Part shown: positions 25,584 to 36,713 of the stretch, piece by piece
Layout of the letters: each line of letters opens with the position of its first letter
Numbering within the stretch: the stretch's first letter is position 1
Source of the DNA: WHTI01 sp963826105
GTDB taxonomy: Bacteria; Actinomycetota; CADDZG01; WHSQ01
DNA: 64,000 bases
NCBI GenBank assembly: GCA_963826105.1
Contig: CAWGWA010000003.1
Span: forward strand, 62,001-126,000
Direction of reading: 5' to 3'
The notes under the pieces: generated by a model
The model's input: only the letters and a program-made list of their open reading frames with translations
Database searches by the model: none
Told to the model about the DNA's origin: nothing
Program-made: the position numbers and the translations under genes

Positions 25584-26266
25584 GTACCTACCCCGTAGAT
25601 GCCCCGAGACTGGTCACGGACCACCTTGCCGTGCTCGAGCTGGAGGACCCTGCGTCTCATCGAGTCGACGATCGCGTGGTCGTGGGTCGCCATCACCACG
25701 GTGGTTCCGGTCTTGTTGATGCGGTCGAGCAGTCGCATGATGCCGACCGAGGTAGCGGGATCGAGGTTACCGGTCGGCTCGTCGGCCACCAGGATCAGCG
25801 GTCGGTTGACGAACGCGCGCGCGACGGAGACACGCTGCTGCTCTCCACCAGAGAGTTCGTCGGGGAACCGATCGAGCTTCTCGCCGAGACCGACCAGTTC
25901 CAGGATCTGGGGAACCTGTCGTTGGACCACCGACTTCGGACGCCCGATCACCTCGAGGCCGAAAGCGACGTTCTCGAACACGGTCTTGTTGGGCAGCAGC
26001 TTGAAGTCCTGGAACACGCACCCGACGTTGCGGCGTAGGTAAGGCACCCGCCAGCGCGGCAGGCTCCCGAGGTTCTTCCCCGCGACGAAGACCTCGCCGG
26101 AGGTCGGATCCTCCTCCTTGGTAACCAGTTTCAGGAAGGTGGACTTACCCGAGCCGGAGGGTCCCACGACGAAAACGAACTCACCTTTGGTGACCTCGAG
26201 GGACACGTTATCCAGGGCGCGGATATCACCTTTGTAGTCTTTGACTACGTCTACAAGCTTGATCAT
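25580..26266 (-). CDS. ftsE: Cell division ATP-binding protein FtsE
   Basis: A 228-residue ABC ATPase with Walker A GPSGSGKST, Q-loop FQDFKLLPNKTVFENVA, signature LSGGEQQRVSVARA, Walker B LILVADEPTGNLDP and the H-loop ATHDH. MIKLVDVVKDYKGD at the N terminus is typical of actinobacterial FtsE. It pairs with FtsX to control septal peptidoglycan hydrolysis. It is probably the first gene of an ftsE-ftsX pair. Confidence 0.96.
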   Translation of the reverse strand: MIKLVDVVKDYKGDIRALDNVSLEVTKGEFVFVVGPSGSGKSTFLKLVTKEEDPTSGEVFVAGKNLGSLPRWRVPYLRRNVGCVFQDFKLLPNKTVFENVAFGLEVIGRPKSVVQRQVPQILELVGLGEKLDRFPDELSGGEQQRVSVARAFVNRPLILVADEPTGNLDPATSVGIMRLLDRINKTGTTVVMATHDHAIVDSMRRRVLQLEHGKVVRDQSRGIYGVGT

Positions 26267-26287
26267 CTGGCCCCAGACTAGCGGAGG

Positions 26288-27373
26288 CTAGGCGTTTGTT
26301 GGCGCCATTCGGTCCCAGAAGCGTCTCGGATGGTCCACCGAGTGGATGTCTTCGTAGTCGCACCAGGCCTGGTCGTAGGCGGCCTCGCCTCGCTTGGTTA
26401 CTTCTTCCAGGAAAACCTCAGAAAGACCGGCGACCCTGAGTCGCTTGGTCAGTGAATTCAGGGAGAAGGCCCGGACCTCGTAGGGACTGATCCTCAGATT
26501 CGGAGGGGTTTCCTCGGGCTCGACCACGAAGCGGCGATCCGGCGCGGCCACGATCCGGCACGCCGGCTCCAGCAGCTTCATCACCTGGTCCTCGATCACC
26601 GCACCCATCGCGCGGTCCTTGGCATGCGCTTCGAGCAGCGCACGCACTCCGAAGTTCACGTGGCGCGACTCGTCACGCGCCACCGCGGTGAAGCCGGAAT
26701 AGAACCCCGGCAGGATGCCGAGCTCACGCACGATGCCGAGCAGGAACTTCTGTCCCGTAAGCGCAAGCATCCCTTCGACGATCAAGTGATAGGTCGTGAT
26801 CGATCGCACCCAGGTCGCGTAGTCACTCGGATCACGCCTGACCGCCTCGGTGACGTCGACCAGTTCACCGTCGAAGATCACCTGGTACGCCTCCACGGTC
26901 TGATCGCGCACCAGTCCCAATGCCTCATGAAGGCCACCGGTCACCCCGATAACTTCGTTGAAGAAGCGCGAGAAGAACACCGTGTGTCGCGCTTCATCGA
27001 CAAGTTGGGTTGAGAGGAAGATGCGCGAGTCTTCGTCGGGCGCCGCGTGCACCATCGGCGACAGCGTGTCGGTAACCGCCTGTTCGCCGAGGAAGAACAA
27101 TGTGAAGGTCCGCTGCAACTCGGTGCGGAAGCCTTCGAAGATGCCTTCCATGTCGCGCCAGTGTTGCGCATCCTGCGCGAAGTCGAGGTCTTGGGTCGAC
27201 CAGTTCTGGTTCTCCCAGCGATGGTAGAGATCCATCGGTGTAGGCCGCGACTTGAGCAGCCAGTCCATCTGCAGGTACACGTCATCGATATGAACGTCGC
27301 GGAGTTCGGCGAGCGTCGCGTTCTCGACCCGGCCTACGACCTCGGGAGCAACATCGTTCCTGATGTCGGTCAT
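26288..27373 (-). CDS. R2-like ligand-binding oxidase (ferritin-like Mn/Fe protein)
   Basis: 361 residues of the ribonucleotide-reductase R2 fold. All six metal ligands are present: Glu97 (GEQAV), Glu127 and His130 (VDEARH), Glu200 (IVEGMLALTG), Glu235 and His238 (RDESRH). Val100 and Tyr195 are spaced from the ligands as the Val71-Tyr162 cross-link pair of M. tuberculosis R2lox (Rv0233), which points to R2lox rather than a true R2. R2lox binds a long-chain fatty acid and its reaction is unknown. The N-terminal 60 residues are longer than in Rv0233. Confidence 0.78.
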   Translation of the reverse strand: MTDIRNDVAPEVVGRVENATLAELRDVHIDDVYLQMDWLLKSRPTPMDLYHRWENQNWSTQDLDFAQDAQHWRDMEGIFEGFRTELQRTFTLFFLGEQAVTDTLSPMVHAAPDEDSRIFLSTQLVDEARHTVFFSRFFNEVIGVTGGLHEALGLVRDQTVEAYQVIFDGELVDVTEAVRRDPSDYATWVRSITTYHLIVEGMLALTGQKFLLGIVRELGILPGFYSGFTAVARDESRHVNFGVRALLEAHAKDRAMGAVIEDQVMKLLEPACRIVAAPDRRFVVEPEETPPNLRISPYEVRAFSLNSLTKRLRVAGLSEVFLEEVTKRGEAAYDQAWCDYEDIHSVDHPRRFWDRMAPTNA

Positions 27374-27419
27374 CGCTTGATGATGGCACGTGAGCAGGGT
27401 GCCGGGGGCGTTACGCCTG

Positions 27420-28524
27420 TCACTCCTCCTCGGAGGCCCGCTTCTTCAACTGGGCCTCGATGAAGGCGTCAAGATCCCCATCGAGCACCCCCTGCACGTT
27501 GCCGGTCTCGAAGCCGGTGCGGTGGTCCTTGACCATCTGGTAGGGGTGCATCACGTAGGAGCGGATCTGGGAGCCGAAACCGATGTCCCGCTGCTCGCCC
27601 TTGAGAGCCTGGAGTTCGGCCATCCGCTCCTCGCGCGCCCTCTGCAGGAGGCGGGACTTCAGGACTCGCATAGCGACGGCCTTGTTCTGCATCTGCGAGC
27701 GCTCGTTCTGGCAGGAAACCACGATGCCGGTTGGGAGGTGCGTGATCCGGACGGCGGAATCGGTCACGTTAACGTGCTGCCCCCCGGCCCCCGACGATCG
27801 GTAGGTATCGATGCGGAGGTCGTCATCACCGATCTCGATCTCGACGTCGTCGGTCACCTCCGGGGTTACATCCACCGAGGCGAAGGATGTGTGGCGCCGT
27901 TTGGCGGCATCGAACGGGGAGATGCGGACAAGGCGGTGAACGCCTCGCTCGGCCGACAACAAGCCGTAGGCATGACGGCCTTCAACCGTCAGCGTGGCGC
28001 TCTTGATTCCAGCCTCATCTCCGGCGGTCGCCTCGAGCAGATCGTACTTAAACCCACGTCGTTCGGCCCAACGCGTGTACATGCGGAGCAGTATCTCGGC
28101 CCAGTCCTGGGAATCGGTGCCGCCCTCTCCGGGATGAATCTCGAGGATGGCGGGATTGGTGTCGAACTCGCCCGAAAGCAACGCCAGCACCTCGAGTGAC
28201 TCGAGTTCGCTCTCGAGCGCGCTTATCTCCTCCTCGGCTTCGCTCAGCGAGCCGTCGTCGCCCTCCTCGCCGGCAAGCTCCATGAGGACGCGCGCATCCG
28301 AGGCTCGCTGAAGGATCCGATCGAAGCCCTCGACGTCGTCCGACAGCGCGGCGATGTCGCGGCTGGTGCTCTGAGCTGCTTGGGGATCGTTCCAGAAATC
28401 AGGTTCGGCGGATCGAGCTCTTAGCTCGGCGAGACGCACCCGCTTGACGTCGAGGTCAAAGGTAATCCTTGATCTGGGAGAGCCGGGTCTCGATCGAGTC
28501 GAGCCGCTCTGTTAGGTCTGCCAT
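27420..28524 (-). CDS. prfB: Peptide chain release factor 2, with programmed +1 frameshift
   Basis: The gene starts at ATG 28524 (MADLTERLDSIETRLSQIKDYL) and meets an in-frame TGA at 28458-28456. Slipping +1 on CTT TGA C continues as DLDVKRVRLAELRAR into the main frame. Later features are the stop-codon motif region RLVRISPFD and SFASVDVTPE, and the catalytic GAGGQHVNVTDSAVR with GGQ. RF2 recognises UGA and UAA, so low RF2 favours frameshifting and raises RF2. It lies 21 bases from secA on the same strand. Confidence 0.95.
28456..28475 (-). promoter_or_regulatory. prfB recoding signal
   Basis: The slippery CTT TGA C (28461-28455) matches the RF2 autoregulatory site. An SD-like AAGGA (in ATC AAG GAT TAC CTT TGA) lies three to four bases upstream of CTT, as needed to push the ribosome forward. 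Twenty-two codons precede the stop. Confidence 0.9.
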
Positions 28525-28545
28525 GCGCCGCAGATTATCAGCGCG

Positions 28546-31284
<2,739 letters not shown>

Positions 31285-31314
31285 AGATGGGTCATCTTCG
31301 CACGTCCGACGTGC

Positions 31315-31980
31315 TTACTTGATGTCGAGGAGCTTCTCCCGCACGGCGTAAACGACCGCTTCCATGCGGGAGTGGAGGTGCAGTTTCTCGAGGATGTTGC
31401 GCACGTGGTTCTTGACGGTGTTCTCGGAGATGAACAGCTCGGAGCCGATGTCCCGGTTGTTCATGCCCTTGGCGACGAGCTTGAGTACCTCGAGCTCGCG
31501 GTCGGTAAGCCGGGGGCCGGGGACCTGGGTCCTCTCGTCCTTGCGCTTGACCATCGCGGCGAACTCGGTGAGGAGCTTCGACGCCATCGATGGCGAGATC
31601 AGTGACTGCCCGGCATGGACCGAGCGGACCGCATCGGACACCTCGTCGATCGAGATCTCCTTCAGGAGGTAGCCCGAGGCTCCCGCCTTGATGGCTTCGT
31701 AGAGGTCGGCTTCCTCGTCCGAAATCGTCAGCATCAGGATCTTGGTGGACGGCAGGGTGTCCTTGATCGCCCGGGTCGCTTCGATGCCGGTGCGCTTAGG
31801 CATGCGGACATCCATAAGGACTACATCGGGGGTGGTCTGCTCCGCCTTCTCGATCGCCTCGTGGCCGTCGTTGGCCTCGGCGACGACGTCGATGTCCTTC
31901 TCACTTTCGAGAACCATCTGGAGCCCGCGGCGGAAAAGGGCATGGTCGTCGACGATCATGACCGTGATTGGTTCCTCCAC
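31315..31980 (-). CDS. NarL/LuxR-family response regulator
   Basis: 221 residues: receiver domain (IVDDHALFRRG, phospho-acceptor Asp57 in LMDVRMPK, TISDEE, Lys in GYLLKEIS) and a C-terminal LuxR helix-turn-helix (LTDRELEVLKLVAKGMNNRDI, ENTVKNHVRNILEKL). It is a DNA-binding transcription factor activated by an unidentified kinase, since no cognate kinase is adjacent. GTG 31980 is the chosen start, and ATG seven codons later is possible. It precedes secA on the same strand by 30 bases, so the two may be co-transcribed. Confidence 0.92.
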   Translation of the reverse strand: MEEPITVMIVDDHALFRRGLQMVLESEKDIDVVAEANDGHEAIEKAEQTTPDVVLMDVRMPKRTGIEATRAIKDTLPSTKILMLTISDEEADLYEAIKAGASGYLLKEISIDEVSDAVRSVHAGQSLISPSMASKLLTEFAAMVKRKDERTQVPGPRLTDRELEVLKLVAKGMNNRDIGSELFISENTVKNHVRNILEKLHLHSRMEAVVYAVREKLLDIK

Positions 31981-32106
31981 GAGGGGTTGTCCCTGGTCCT
32001 TTCTGCCGGGCGGTTCTTGGGGTTCGGGCCGTCCGATTCGACCGATTTCTGACTGTATTGCCTAGTCTGTCATGACGAATTGTAGCCCGGATGAGGCCCC
32101 GAAACC

Positions 32107-32128
32107 CTAAGCAATTAGTACTAAGCAA
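32107..32128. repeat. Short direct repeat upstream of the response regulator
   Basis: CTAAGCAA occurs twice (32107-32114 and 32121-32128), 14 bases apart, within the 211-base gap 31981-32191. On the minus strand this reads TTGCTTAG twice, followed about 30 bases later by a TACAAT that could be a -10 for the regulator gene. It may be a regulator binding site. Evidence is positional only. Confidence 0.3.
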
Positions 32129-32191
32129 CCATGCCGGGATAGCCCGAAGACCCCCTTTCCTGGGCTAGGTAGTGGCCCAGTACGGCTTCAG

Positions 32192-32548
32192 TTACCAGCC
32201 GAGCTCCCGCAGGCGAGGATCGTCGATGCCGAAGTGGTGGGCTATCTCGTGAATGACGGTCTTCCTGACCTGCTCCCGGATCGCCTCCGGGCTTCCTGCC
32301 AGTCTGGTGATCGGCCCCTGGAAGATCGTGATCTTGTCCGGCATGACACCCGAGTAGTGGACCCCCCGGCTGGTCAGTGGATGACCTTCATAGAGACCGA
32401 AGAGGGTGTGCCCCCTCGGGAGCCGGGCCAGCTGAGCTCGGGTCGGCTCGGCCTGCACGACGACCTCAACGTTCTGCATCGCCGAGGCGAACTCCTCGGG
32501 CAGATCGTCGAGTGCCTCGGCCACCAGATCCTCGAAGGTCGTCTCCAT
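32192..32548 (-). CDS. Minimal zincin-type metallopeptidase family protein
   Basis: 118 residues. The zinc motif HExxH is in VIHEIAHHFGIDD, with the third ligand probably the Asp after the glycine. The N-terminal half has FEDLVAEALDDLPEEF and VVQAEP, characteristic of the short actinobacterial metallopeptidase family (PF06262). The M. tuberculosis member, Rv3259, lies between manB/DUF3499 and whiB2. Here those partners are scattered several kilobases away. Peptidase activity is inferred from the motif. It ends upstream of the regulator promoter region. Confidence 0.85.
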   Translation of the reverse strand: METTFEDLVAEALDDLPEEFASAMQNVEVVVQAEPTRAQLARLPRGHTLFGLYEGHPLTSRGVHYSGVMPDKITIFQGPITRLAGSPEAIREQVRKTVIHEIAHHFGIDDPRLRELGW

Positions 32549-32557
32549 GAGATCAGG

Positions 32558-33169
32558 CTATCTACCTCGCGCGCAGGGGACGACCACCTCGACCGATGGG
32601 GAGAAGGCCCGCAGAACCTTGACGCACTCGGTCGCCGTCGCCCCAGTCGTGATGAGATCGTCGACGAGCACGATCCTCTCCGTGCACCCGGTCGCCGCGA
32701 ACGCACCGGCCACATTGGTGCGTCGTTCGCCGGCCCCCAAGGCTGTCTGGTCGGGAGGATCCGTTCGGCGCGCGAGCGCTCTTACGAGCGGGAGCCCCAA
32801 CGCCCGCGCCACTCCTGCCGCGAGCACAGCAGCATGATCGAAACCGCGCCGCCGGATGTCGCGGCTTCGGCCCGGAACCCACGCCACCACAGATCCGCTC
32901 AGCCCGGCGGCCCGCGCTTCCGCGACCATGGTGCTCACCAGTGGACCGGCCGCCCCCTTCAGTCCGCGGAGTTTGAGGTTCAGCACGAGCGATCGAGCGG
33001 CCCCTTCGTACTCCCACGCCGCGAGCACCGTCGCGGCCCCGGCGATAGCCGGTCTTGCCGCCGGGACCAGTGATCGGGCACACGATCCACACAGATGTCT
33101 CCCGGGCCACGAACACCCAGCACAGGTTGGCACTCCGGTCACGGCTCGGAGGCGGTTTGCGAGAACCAT
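32558..33169 (-). CDS. ComF-family phosphoribosyltransferase-like protein
   Basis: 203 residues. An N-terminal zinc finger (CAGC and CGSC) precedes a phosphoribosyltransferase fold with VPGRSRDIRRRGFDHAAVLA, DQTALGAGERRTNVAGAF and the PRPP loop VLVDDLITTGAT. ComF relatives aid natural transformation or act in DNA metabolism, and their biochemical activity is uncertain. No com genes are nearby, so competence is not implied. It ends nine bases before the zincin gene on the same strand. Confidence 0.88.
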   Translation of the reverse strand: MVLANRLRAVTGVPTCAGCSWPGRHLCGSCARSLVPAARPAIAGAATVLAAWEYEGAARSLVLNLKLRGLKGAAGPLVSTMVAEARAAGLSGSVVAWVPGRSRDIRRRGFDHAAVLAAGVARALGLPLVRALARRTDPPDQTALGAGERRTNVAGAFAATGCTERIVLVDDLITTGATATECVKVLRAFSPSVEVVVPCARGR

Positions 33170-33288
33170 CGAGGCAACCTAGCCTCGGGGTGAGACACGA
33201 GTGGTTCCCCGAGGCTACGCCGGGGTAGAGCTAGTGGAGCCTCCAACTCGGAGCGCTCCCCAAGAAACCATCGAGAGGCGTACTTACG

Positions 33289-34167
33289 ATGTCGTTCGAC
33301 GATGTATCGAACTGGTTCTCCGACAATCAGGCGGAGCTCATCGGAACCACCCTGAGGATCGTCGCCATCATCGGCGCCGCGTTCCTCCTCACGAGGTTCC
33401 TCCGACGCATCGTCACTAAGGTGAAGGGCAAGGTCGAAGCCCACACCACGCCGATCAGGACGCTGCAGCGCACCGACACCCTGACCCGGGTTCTCTCGTC
33501 GGCAGGGATCGTGGTGATCTGGATCCTCACTGTGTTTCTGATCCTCGAAGACCTCGGTTTCAACCTCGCTCCCCTGCTCGCCGGTGTCGGGATCATCGGA
33601 CTCGCGGTTGGGTTCGGCGCGCAGAACCTCGTACGTGATGTCGTCACCGGCTTCTTCATCTTGTTCGAAGACCAGTACGGCGTCGGCGACATCATCGAGA
33701 TCAACCAGACCGCGTCGGGGACGGTCGAAACGCTGACCCTCCGCGTTACCGGTCTGCGTGCGCTCGACGGAACCCTGCACTACATCTCGAACGGCAATAT
33801 CACGCACGTCGCCAACCGCTCGAAGGATTGGGCACGGGCGATCGTCGATGTCGGCGTCGCCTACCGCGAGGAGCCGGCGAAGGTCAGGCGCGTACTCGAC
33901 GCCGTCGCAACCGAGGCGAAGGAGGACGAGTTCCTAGGGAAGATCCTCTACTCGACTCCGAACGTCATGGGAGTCGAGACGCTCGGCGAGTACGAGGTCG
34001 TGTGGCGCCTGTCGGCCGACACCAAGCCCGGACGTCAGTGGGAAGCGGCCCGCACCCTCCGCGAGAAGATCCAGGTGGCCTTCGAGCGCGAGGGCGTCGA
34101 GATCCCGTTCCCGCACCAGGTGATGATCTCGGCCGAAGCCGGCGACTCGAAGATGTCCCGCTCCTAG
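33289..34167 (+). CDS. MscS-type mechanosensitive channel
   Basis: 292 residues. Hydrophobic helices lie at about 18-36 and 70-92, and the pore helix is in APLLAGVGIIGLAVGFGAQNLVRD followed by FFILFEDQYGVGDIIEI, the MscS hallmark. The cytoplasmic beta and alpha/beta domains extend to VPFPHQ-type FPHQVMIS. It releases osmolytes under membrane tension. The topology is a short three-helix type. ATG 33289 has GAGAGG ten bases upstream. It is divergent from comF and convergent with the small gene at 34170. Confidence 0.93.
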   Translation: MSFDDVSNWFSDNQAELIGTTLRIVAIIGAAFLLTRFLRRIVTKVKGKVEAHTTPIRTLQRTDTLTRVLSSAGIVVIWILTVFLILEDLGFNLAPLLAGVGIIGLAVGFGAQNLVRDVVTGFFILFEDQYGVGDIIEINQTASGTVETLTLRVTGLRALDGTLHYISNGNITHVANRSKDWARAIVDVGVAYREEPAKVRRVLDAVATEAKEDEFLGKILYSTPNVMGVETLGEYEVVWRLSADTKPGRQWEAARTLREKIQVAFEREGVEIPFPHQVMISAEAGDSKMSRS

Positions 34168-34169
34168 GG

Positions 34170-34370
34170 TTACTCGGGCTTGCCACCGCGCATGCGGCGA
34201 ATCATCCTCTTGATGATGCCGTCGCGTCGTGGGGGTTCGTGGCCCGGGTGTTTGCGCTTGAGCCGGGCGTCGGCCTCCCGAGCGTTCATGCTCATCCGTC
34301 CTTGGTTCTCGAGGTGAGTCCCCATGCCGATCGAGGCGGAATTGAAATCGAAGTCCCCGCCGTCCGACAT
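34170..34370 (-). CDS. Small basic protein of unknown function, coupled to ahcY
   Basis: 66 residues starting MSDGGDFDFNSASIGMG, with a strongly basic C terminus (KRMIRRMRGGKPE). The ATG at 34370 overlaps the ahcY stop as TGATG, so its translation is probably coupled to ahcY. A longer reading frame of 72 codons starts inside ahcY but lacks such a signal. No family is recognised. The basic tail might bind nucleic acid or membrane, which is only a guess. It converges with mscS at a two-base gap. Confidence 0.6.
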   Translation of the reverse strand: MSDGGDFDFNSASIGMGTHLENQGRMSMNAREADARLKRKHPGHEPPRRDGIIKRMIRRMRGGKPE

Positions 34371-35632
34371 CAGGTGCCTTCTTCCCAAGCGGCCATGTAG
34401 GCCTTCTGCTCGTCGGTGAGTTCGTCGACGCGCACGCCCATGGTCTCGAGCTTGAGGCGGGCGACTTCCTTATCGATCTCGGTCGGCACCTTGTAGACGC
34501 GCTTCTCTAGACTGTCGATGTTGTTGTTGAGCCACTCGAGCGAGAGCGCCTGGTCGGCGAAGCTCATGTCCATGACCGAGGCGGGATGTCCCTCCGCCGC
34601 GGCGAGGTTCACCAACCGCCCATCGCTGAGCACGTAGATCGTGCGCTCTGCGTCGAGGCTGTAGGCGTTGACCTCGGGACGCACCTCACGAACCGAACTC
34701 GCCATGGAACTAAGGGCCTTGAGGTCGATCTCGATGTCGAAGTGTCCGGCGTTCGCAAGGATCGCGCCGTCCTTCATGAGCTCGTAGTGCTCGCCCCGGA
34801 TGACGTGCTTGTTGCCGGTGACGGTAATGAAGATGTCGCCCTGGCTGGCGGCGTCACGACCGGTCATGACGCGTAGACCGTCCATGGCGGCTTCAAGAGC
34901 GCGGGTCGGGTCGACCTCGACCACGACGACGTCGGCGCCCATGCCGCGTGCACGTGAGGCAACCCCACGGCCGCACATCCCGTACCCGTAGACCACGAAC
35001 GTCTTGCCGGCGATGAGCACGTTGGTGGCGCGGATGATGCCGTCCAAGGCCGACTGACCGGTTCCGTACCGGTTGTCGAAAAGGTGCTTGGTGTCGGCAT
35101 CGTTGACGCCAACGATCGGATAGCCGAGCACCCCCTGGTCCTCCATCGCGTGGAGGCGGATGATCCCGGTGGTCGTCTCCTCGGTCCCGCCGATCACCTC
35201 GGACAACTGGTCCTTGCGCTTCTGGTGGAGCAACGTGACGAGGTCGCAGCCGTCATCCATCGTTATCTGCGGGTGCCGGTCGAGCACCGCGCCTAGGTGA
35301 CGGTAGTAGCCCTCCTGATCGATCCCCCGGATCGCGAAGGTCGGGATGCCGTATTCGTGCACCAGGCCCGCCGCGGTCGTGTCCTGTGTCGAGAGTGGGT
35401 TGGACGCACACAGGGCGACGTCGGCACCTCCGGCCGCGAGCGTGCGCATCAGGTTGGCGGTCTCCGTGGTGACGTGGAGGCACGCGGCTACCTTGAGACC
35501 CTCGAGCGGCTTCTCTTTCTCGAAGCGCTCGCGGATGCGCTGCAGAACGGGCATCTGCCGGTCCGCCCATTCGATCCTGCGCTTACCGTCCTCGGCCAGA
35601 CCTGCATCCAGAACATCGTGATCTACCGCCAT
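34370..35632 (-). CDS. ahcY: Adenosylhomocysteinase (short form)
   Basis: A 420-residue enzyme hydrolysing S-adenosylhomocysteine to homocysteine and adenosine, regenerating methylation capacity. Visible are CLHVTTETANL, DDGCDLVTLLH, GTEETTTGI, the catalytic Lys-Asp pair in TKHLFDNRYGTGQSAL, and the NAD Rossmann motif YGYGMCGRGVASRARGMGA. It lacks the internal insert and the C-terminal KYxY tail of the long actinobacterial form and resembles Thermotoga and archaeal enzymes. Product homocysteine can feed the transsulfuration genes near 50 kb. Confidence 0.93.
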   Translation of the reverse strand: MAVDHDVLDAGLAEDGKRRIEWADRQMPVLQRIRERFEKEKPLEGLKVAACLHVTTETANLMRTLAAGGADVALCASNPLSTQDTTAAGLVHEYGIPTFAIRGIDQEGYYRHLGAVLDRHPQITMDDGCDLVTLLHQKRKDQLSEVIGGTEETTTGIIRLHAMEDQGVLGYPIVGVNDADTKHLFDNRYGTGQSALDGIIRATNVLIAGKTFVVYGYGMCGRGVASRARGMGADVVVVEVDPTRALEAAMDGLRVMTGRDAASQGDIFITVTGNKHVIRGEHYELMKDGAILANAGHFDIEIDLKALSSMASSVREVRPEVNAYSLDAERTIYVLSDGRLVNLAAAEGHPASVMDMSFADQALSLEWLNNNIDSLEKRVYKVPTEIDKEVARLKLETMGVRVDELTDEQKAYMAAWEEGT

Positions 35633-35642
35633 GTCGTAGCTC

Positions 35643-36713
35643 CTATCTTTCTTCCTTGTTGAGTTCTCGCTTCAGCTTCTCGATAGGCTCCACCGGCCCT
35701 GGATCCACATCTTGAGCCAGGCCGGCATAGATGGCCGCGAACTGAGTCACGGCCACCAGAGAGAGGATACGGGCGAGCACCGAGGTTCCGGTGCTTTGGA
35801 TCGAGATCGAGTCTGAGATGCCTTTTGAGATCAGCTGGTCATAGATCTCGAAGCGCTGTGAGATCCGAGGGTGCTCGTCGATGTCCCGCAGGTAGACGCC
35901 CACCAGATCGGCCGCATGGTCGGGGGACTCGAAGCCCACGATCTCGTTGTGGTTCGCCTCGGGGATCTCGTTCGAGAACGCGTGCATCTTGGCGTACTCG
36001 TTGAGATCGCACTTGAACCGGTACGCGGCCGCCGCTCCCAGGCCGGTCCCTCCATAGATCAGGGGCAGCTTCCCCGCTAGACGAACGGCCAGCCCCTTGG
36101 CGGGGTTCTCGCCCTGTGGGTTCTTGCGGTGGCAGTCCTTGCAGATGGTCGCCACCACGCTTACCGTCTCGGCGACATCGGCCGATGCCTCAGGGATCAG
36201 CTTCATCCGTGACAGGACCGACAGCACCGGCATCGCCAGATAGCCGAGCGACGCACGAGGCTGATGACCAGGGGGCACCTTCACGTCCGCGGCACCGAAA
36301 TCGACCGCGAGCTGATCGAGCTGTCCACCGGAGGAGATCGTGACGATCCGCGCCCCGCGCTCGTGCGCCTTGGTCAAAACCTCGAGAGTCTCCTCGGTGT
36401 TGCCTGAGTAAGACGAGGCGATCACAAGCGAGTTGCGGCCAACCCACGAGGGCAGCTCGCCATATCCCTTGAACACGCGGAACGGAACGGGGATCCGTGG
36501 CTCCGCGACAACGCGTGCGATGTCCCCTGCCGAACCGGAACCGCCCATGCCTAGGATCGCTACGGAATCGACGCCCTCCTCCGAGGGCAGCGACTCGACC
36601 GCGTTCCCGAGTTCCCAGCCGTTTTGGAGCTGTTCGGCGAAGCCCTCCATCGCCCCCAGGACATCGAGGGCATCGAGTTCGTCGATCGCATCCAGGTCGT
36701 CCAGTTGCGTCAA
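35643..36713 (-). CDS. SIS-domain bifunctional phosphoglucose/phosphomannose isomerase
   Basis: 356 residues. The N-terminal SIS domain has ILGMGGSGSAGD and ASSYSGNTEETLEV, and the C-terminal domain has LIYGGTGLGAAAAYRFKCDLNEYAK and EIPEANHNEIVGFE, as in PGI/PMI enzymes. It interconverts fructose-6-P with mannose-6-P or glucose-6-P and so feeds ManB. TTG at 36713 overlaps the Trm112 stop as TTGA, indicating coupling. In Mycobacterium an SIS gene also neighbours manB. Confidence 0.9.
   Translation of the reverse strand: MTQLDDLDAIDELDALDVLGAMEGFAEQLQNGWELGNAVESLPSEEGVDSVAILGMGGSGSAGDIARVVAEPRIPVPFRVFKGYGELPSWVGRNSLVIASSYSGNTEETLEVLTKAHERGARIVTISSGGQLDQLAVDFGAADVKVPPGHQPRASLGYLAMPVLSVLSRMKLIPEASADVAETVSVVATICKDCHRKNPQGENPAKGLAVRLAGKLPLIYGGTGLGAAAAYRFKCDLNEYAKMHAFSNEIPEANHNEIVGFESPDHAADLVGVYLRDIDEHPRISQRFEIYDQLISKGISDSISIQSTGTSVLARILSLVAVTQFAAIYAGLAQDVDPGPVEPIEKLKRELNKEER

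Noticed and set aside
28456..28458. In-frame TGA in prfB as a selenocysteine codon, given selD in the window
   Set aside because: The CTT TGA C context and continuation in the +1 frame match RF2 frameshifting. No selenoprotein family is involved.
33139..33807. A minus-strand frame of 222 codons opposite mscS
   Set aside because: Antisense to the MscS pore and cytoplasmic domain. Its Asp/Glu-rich product has no family features.
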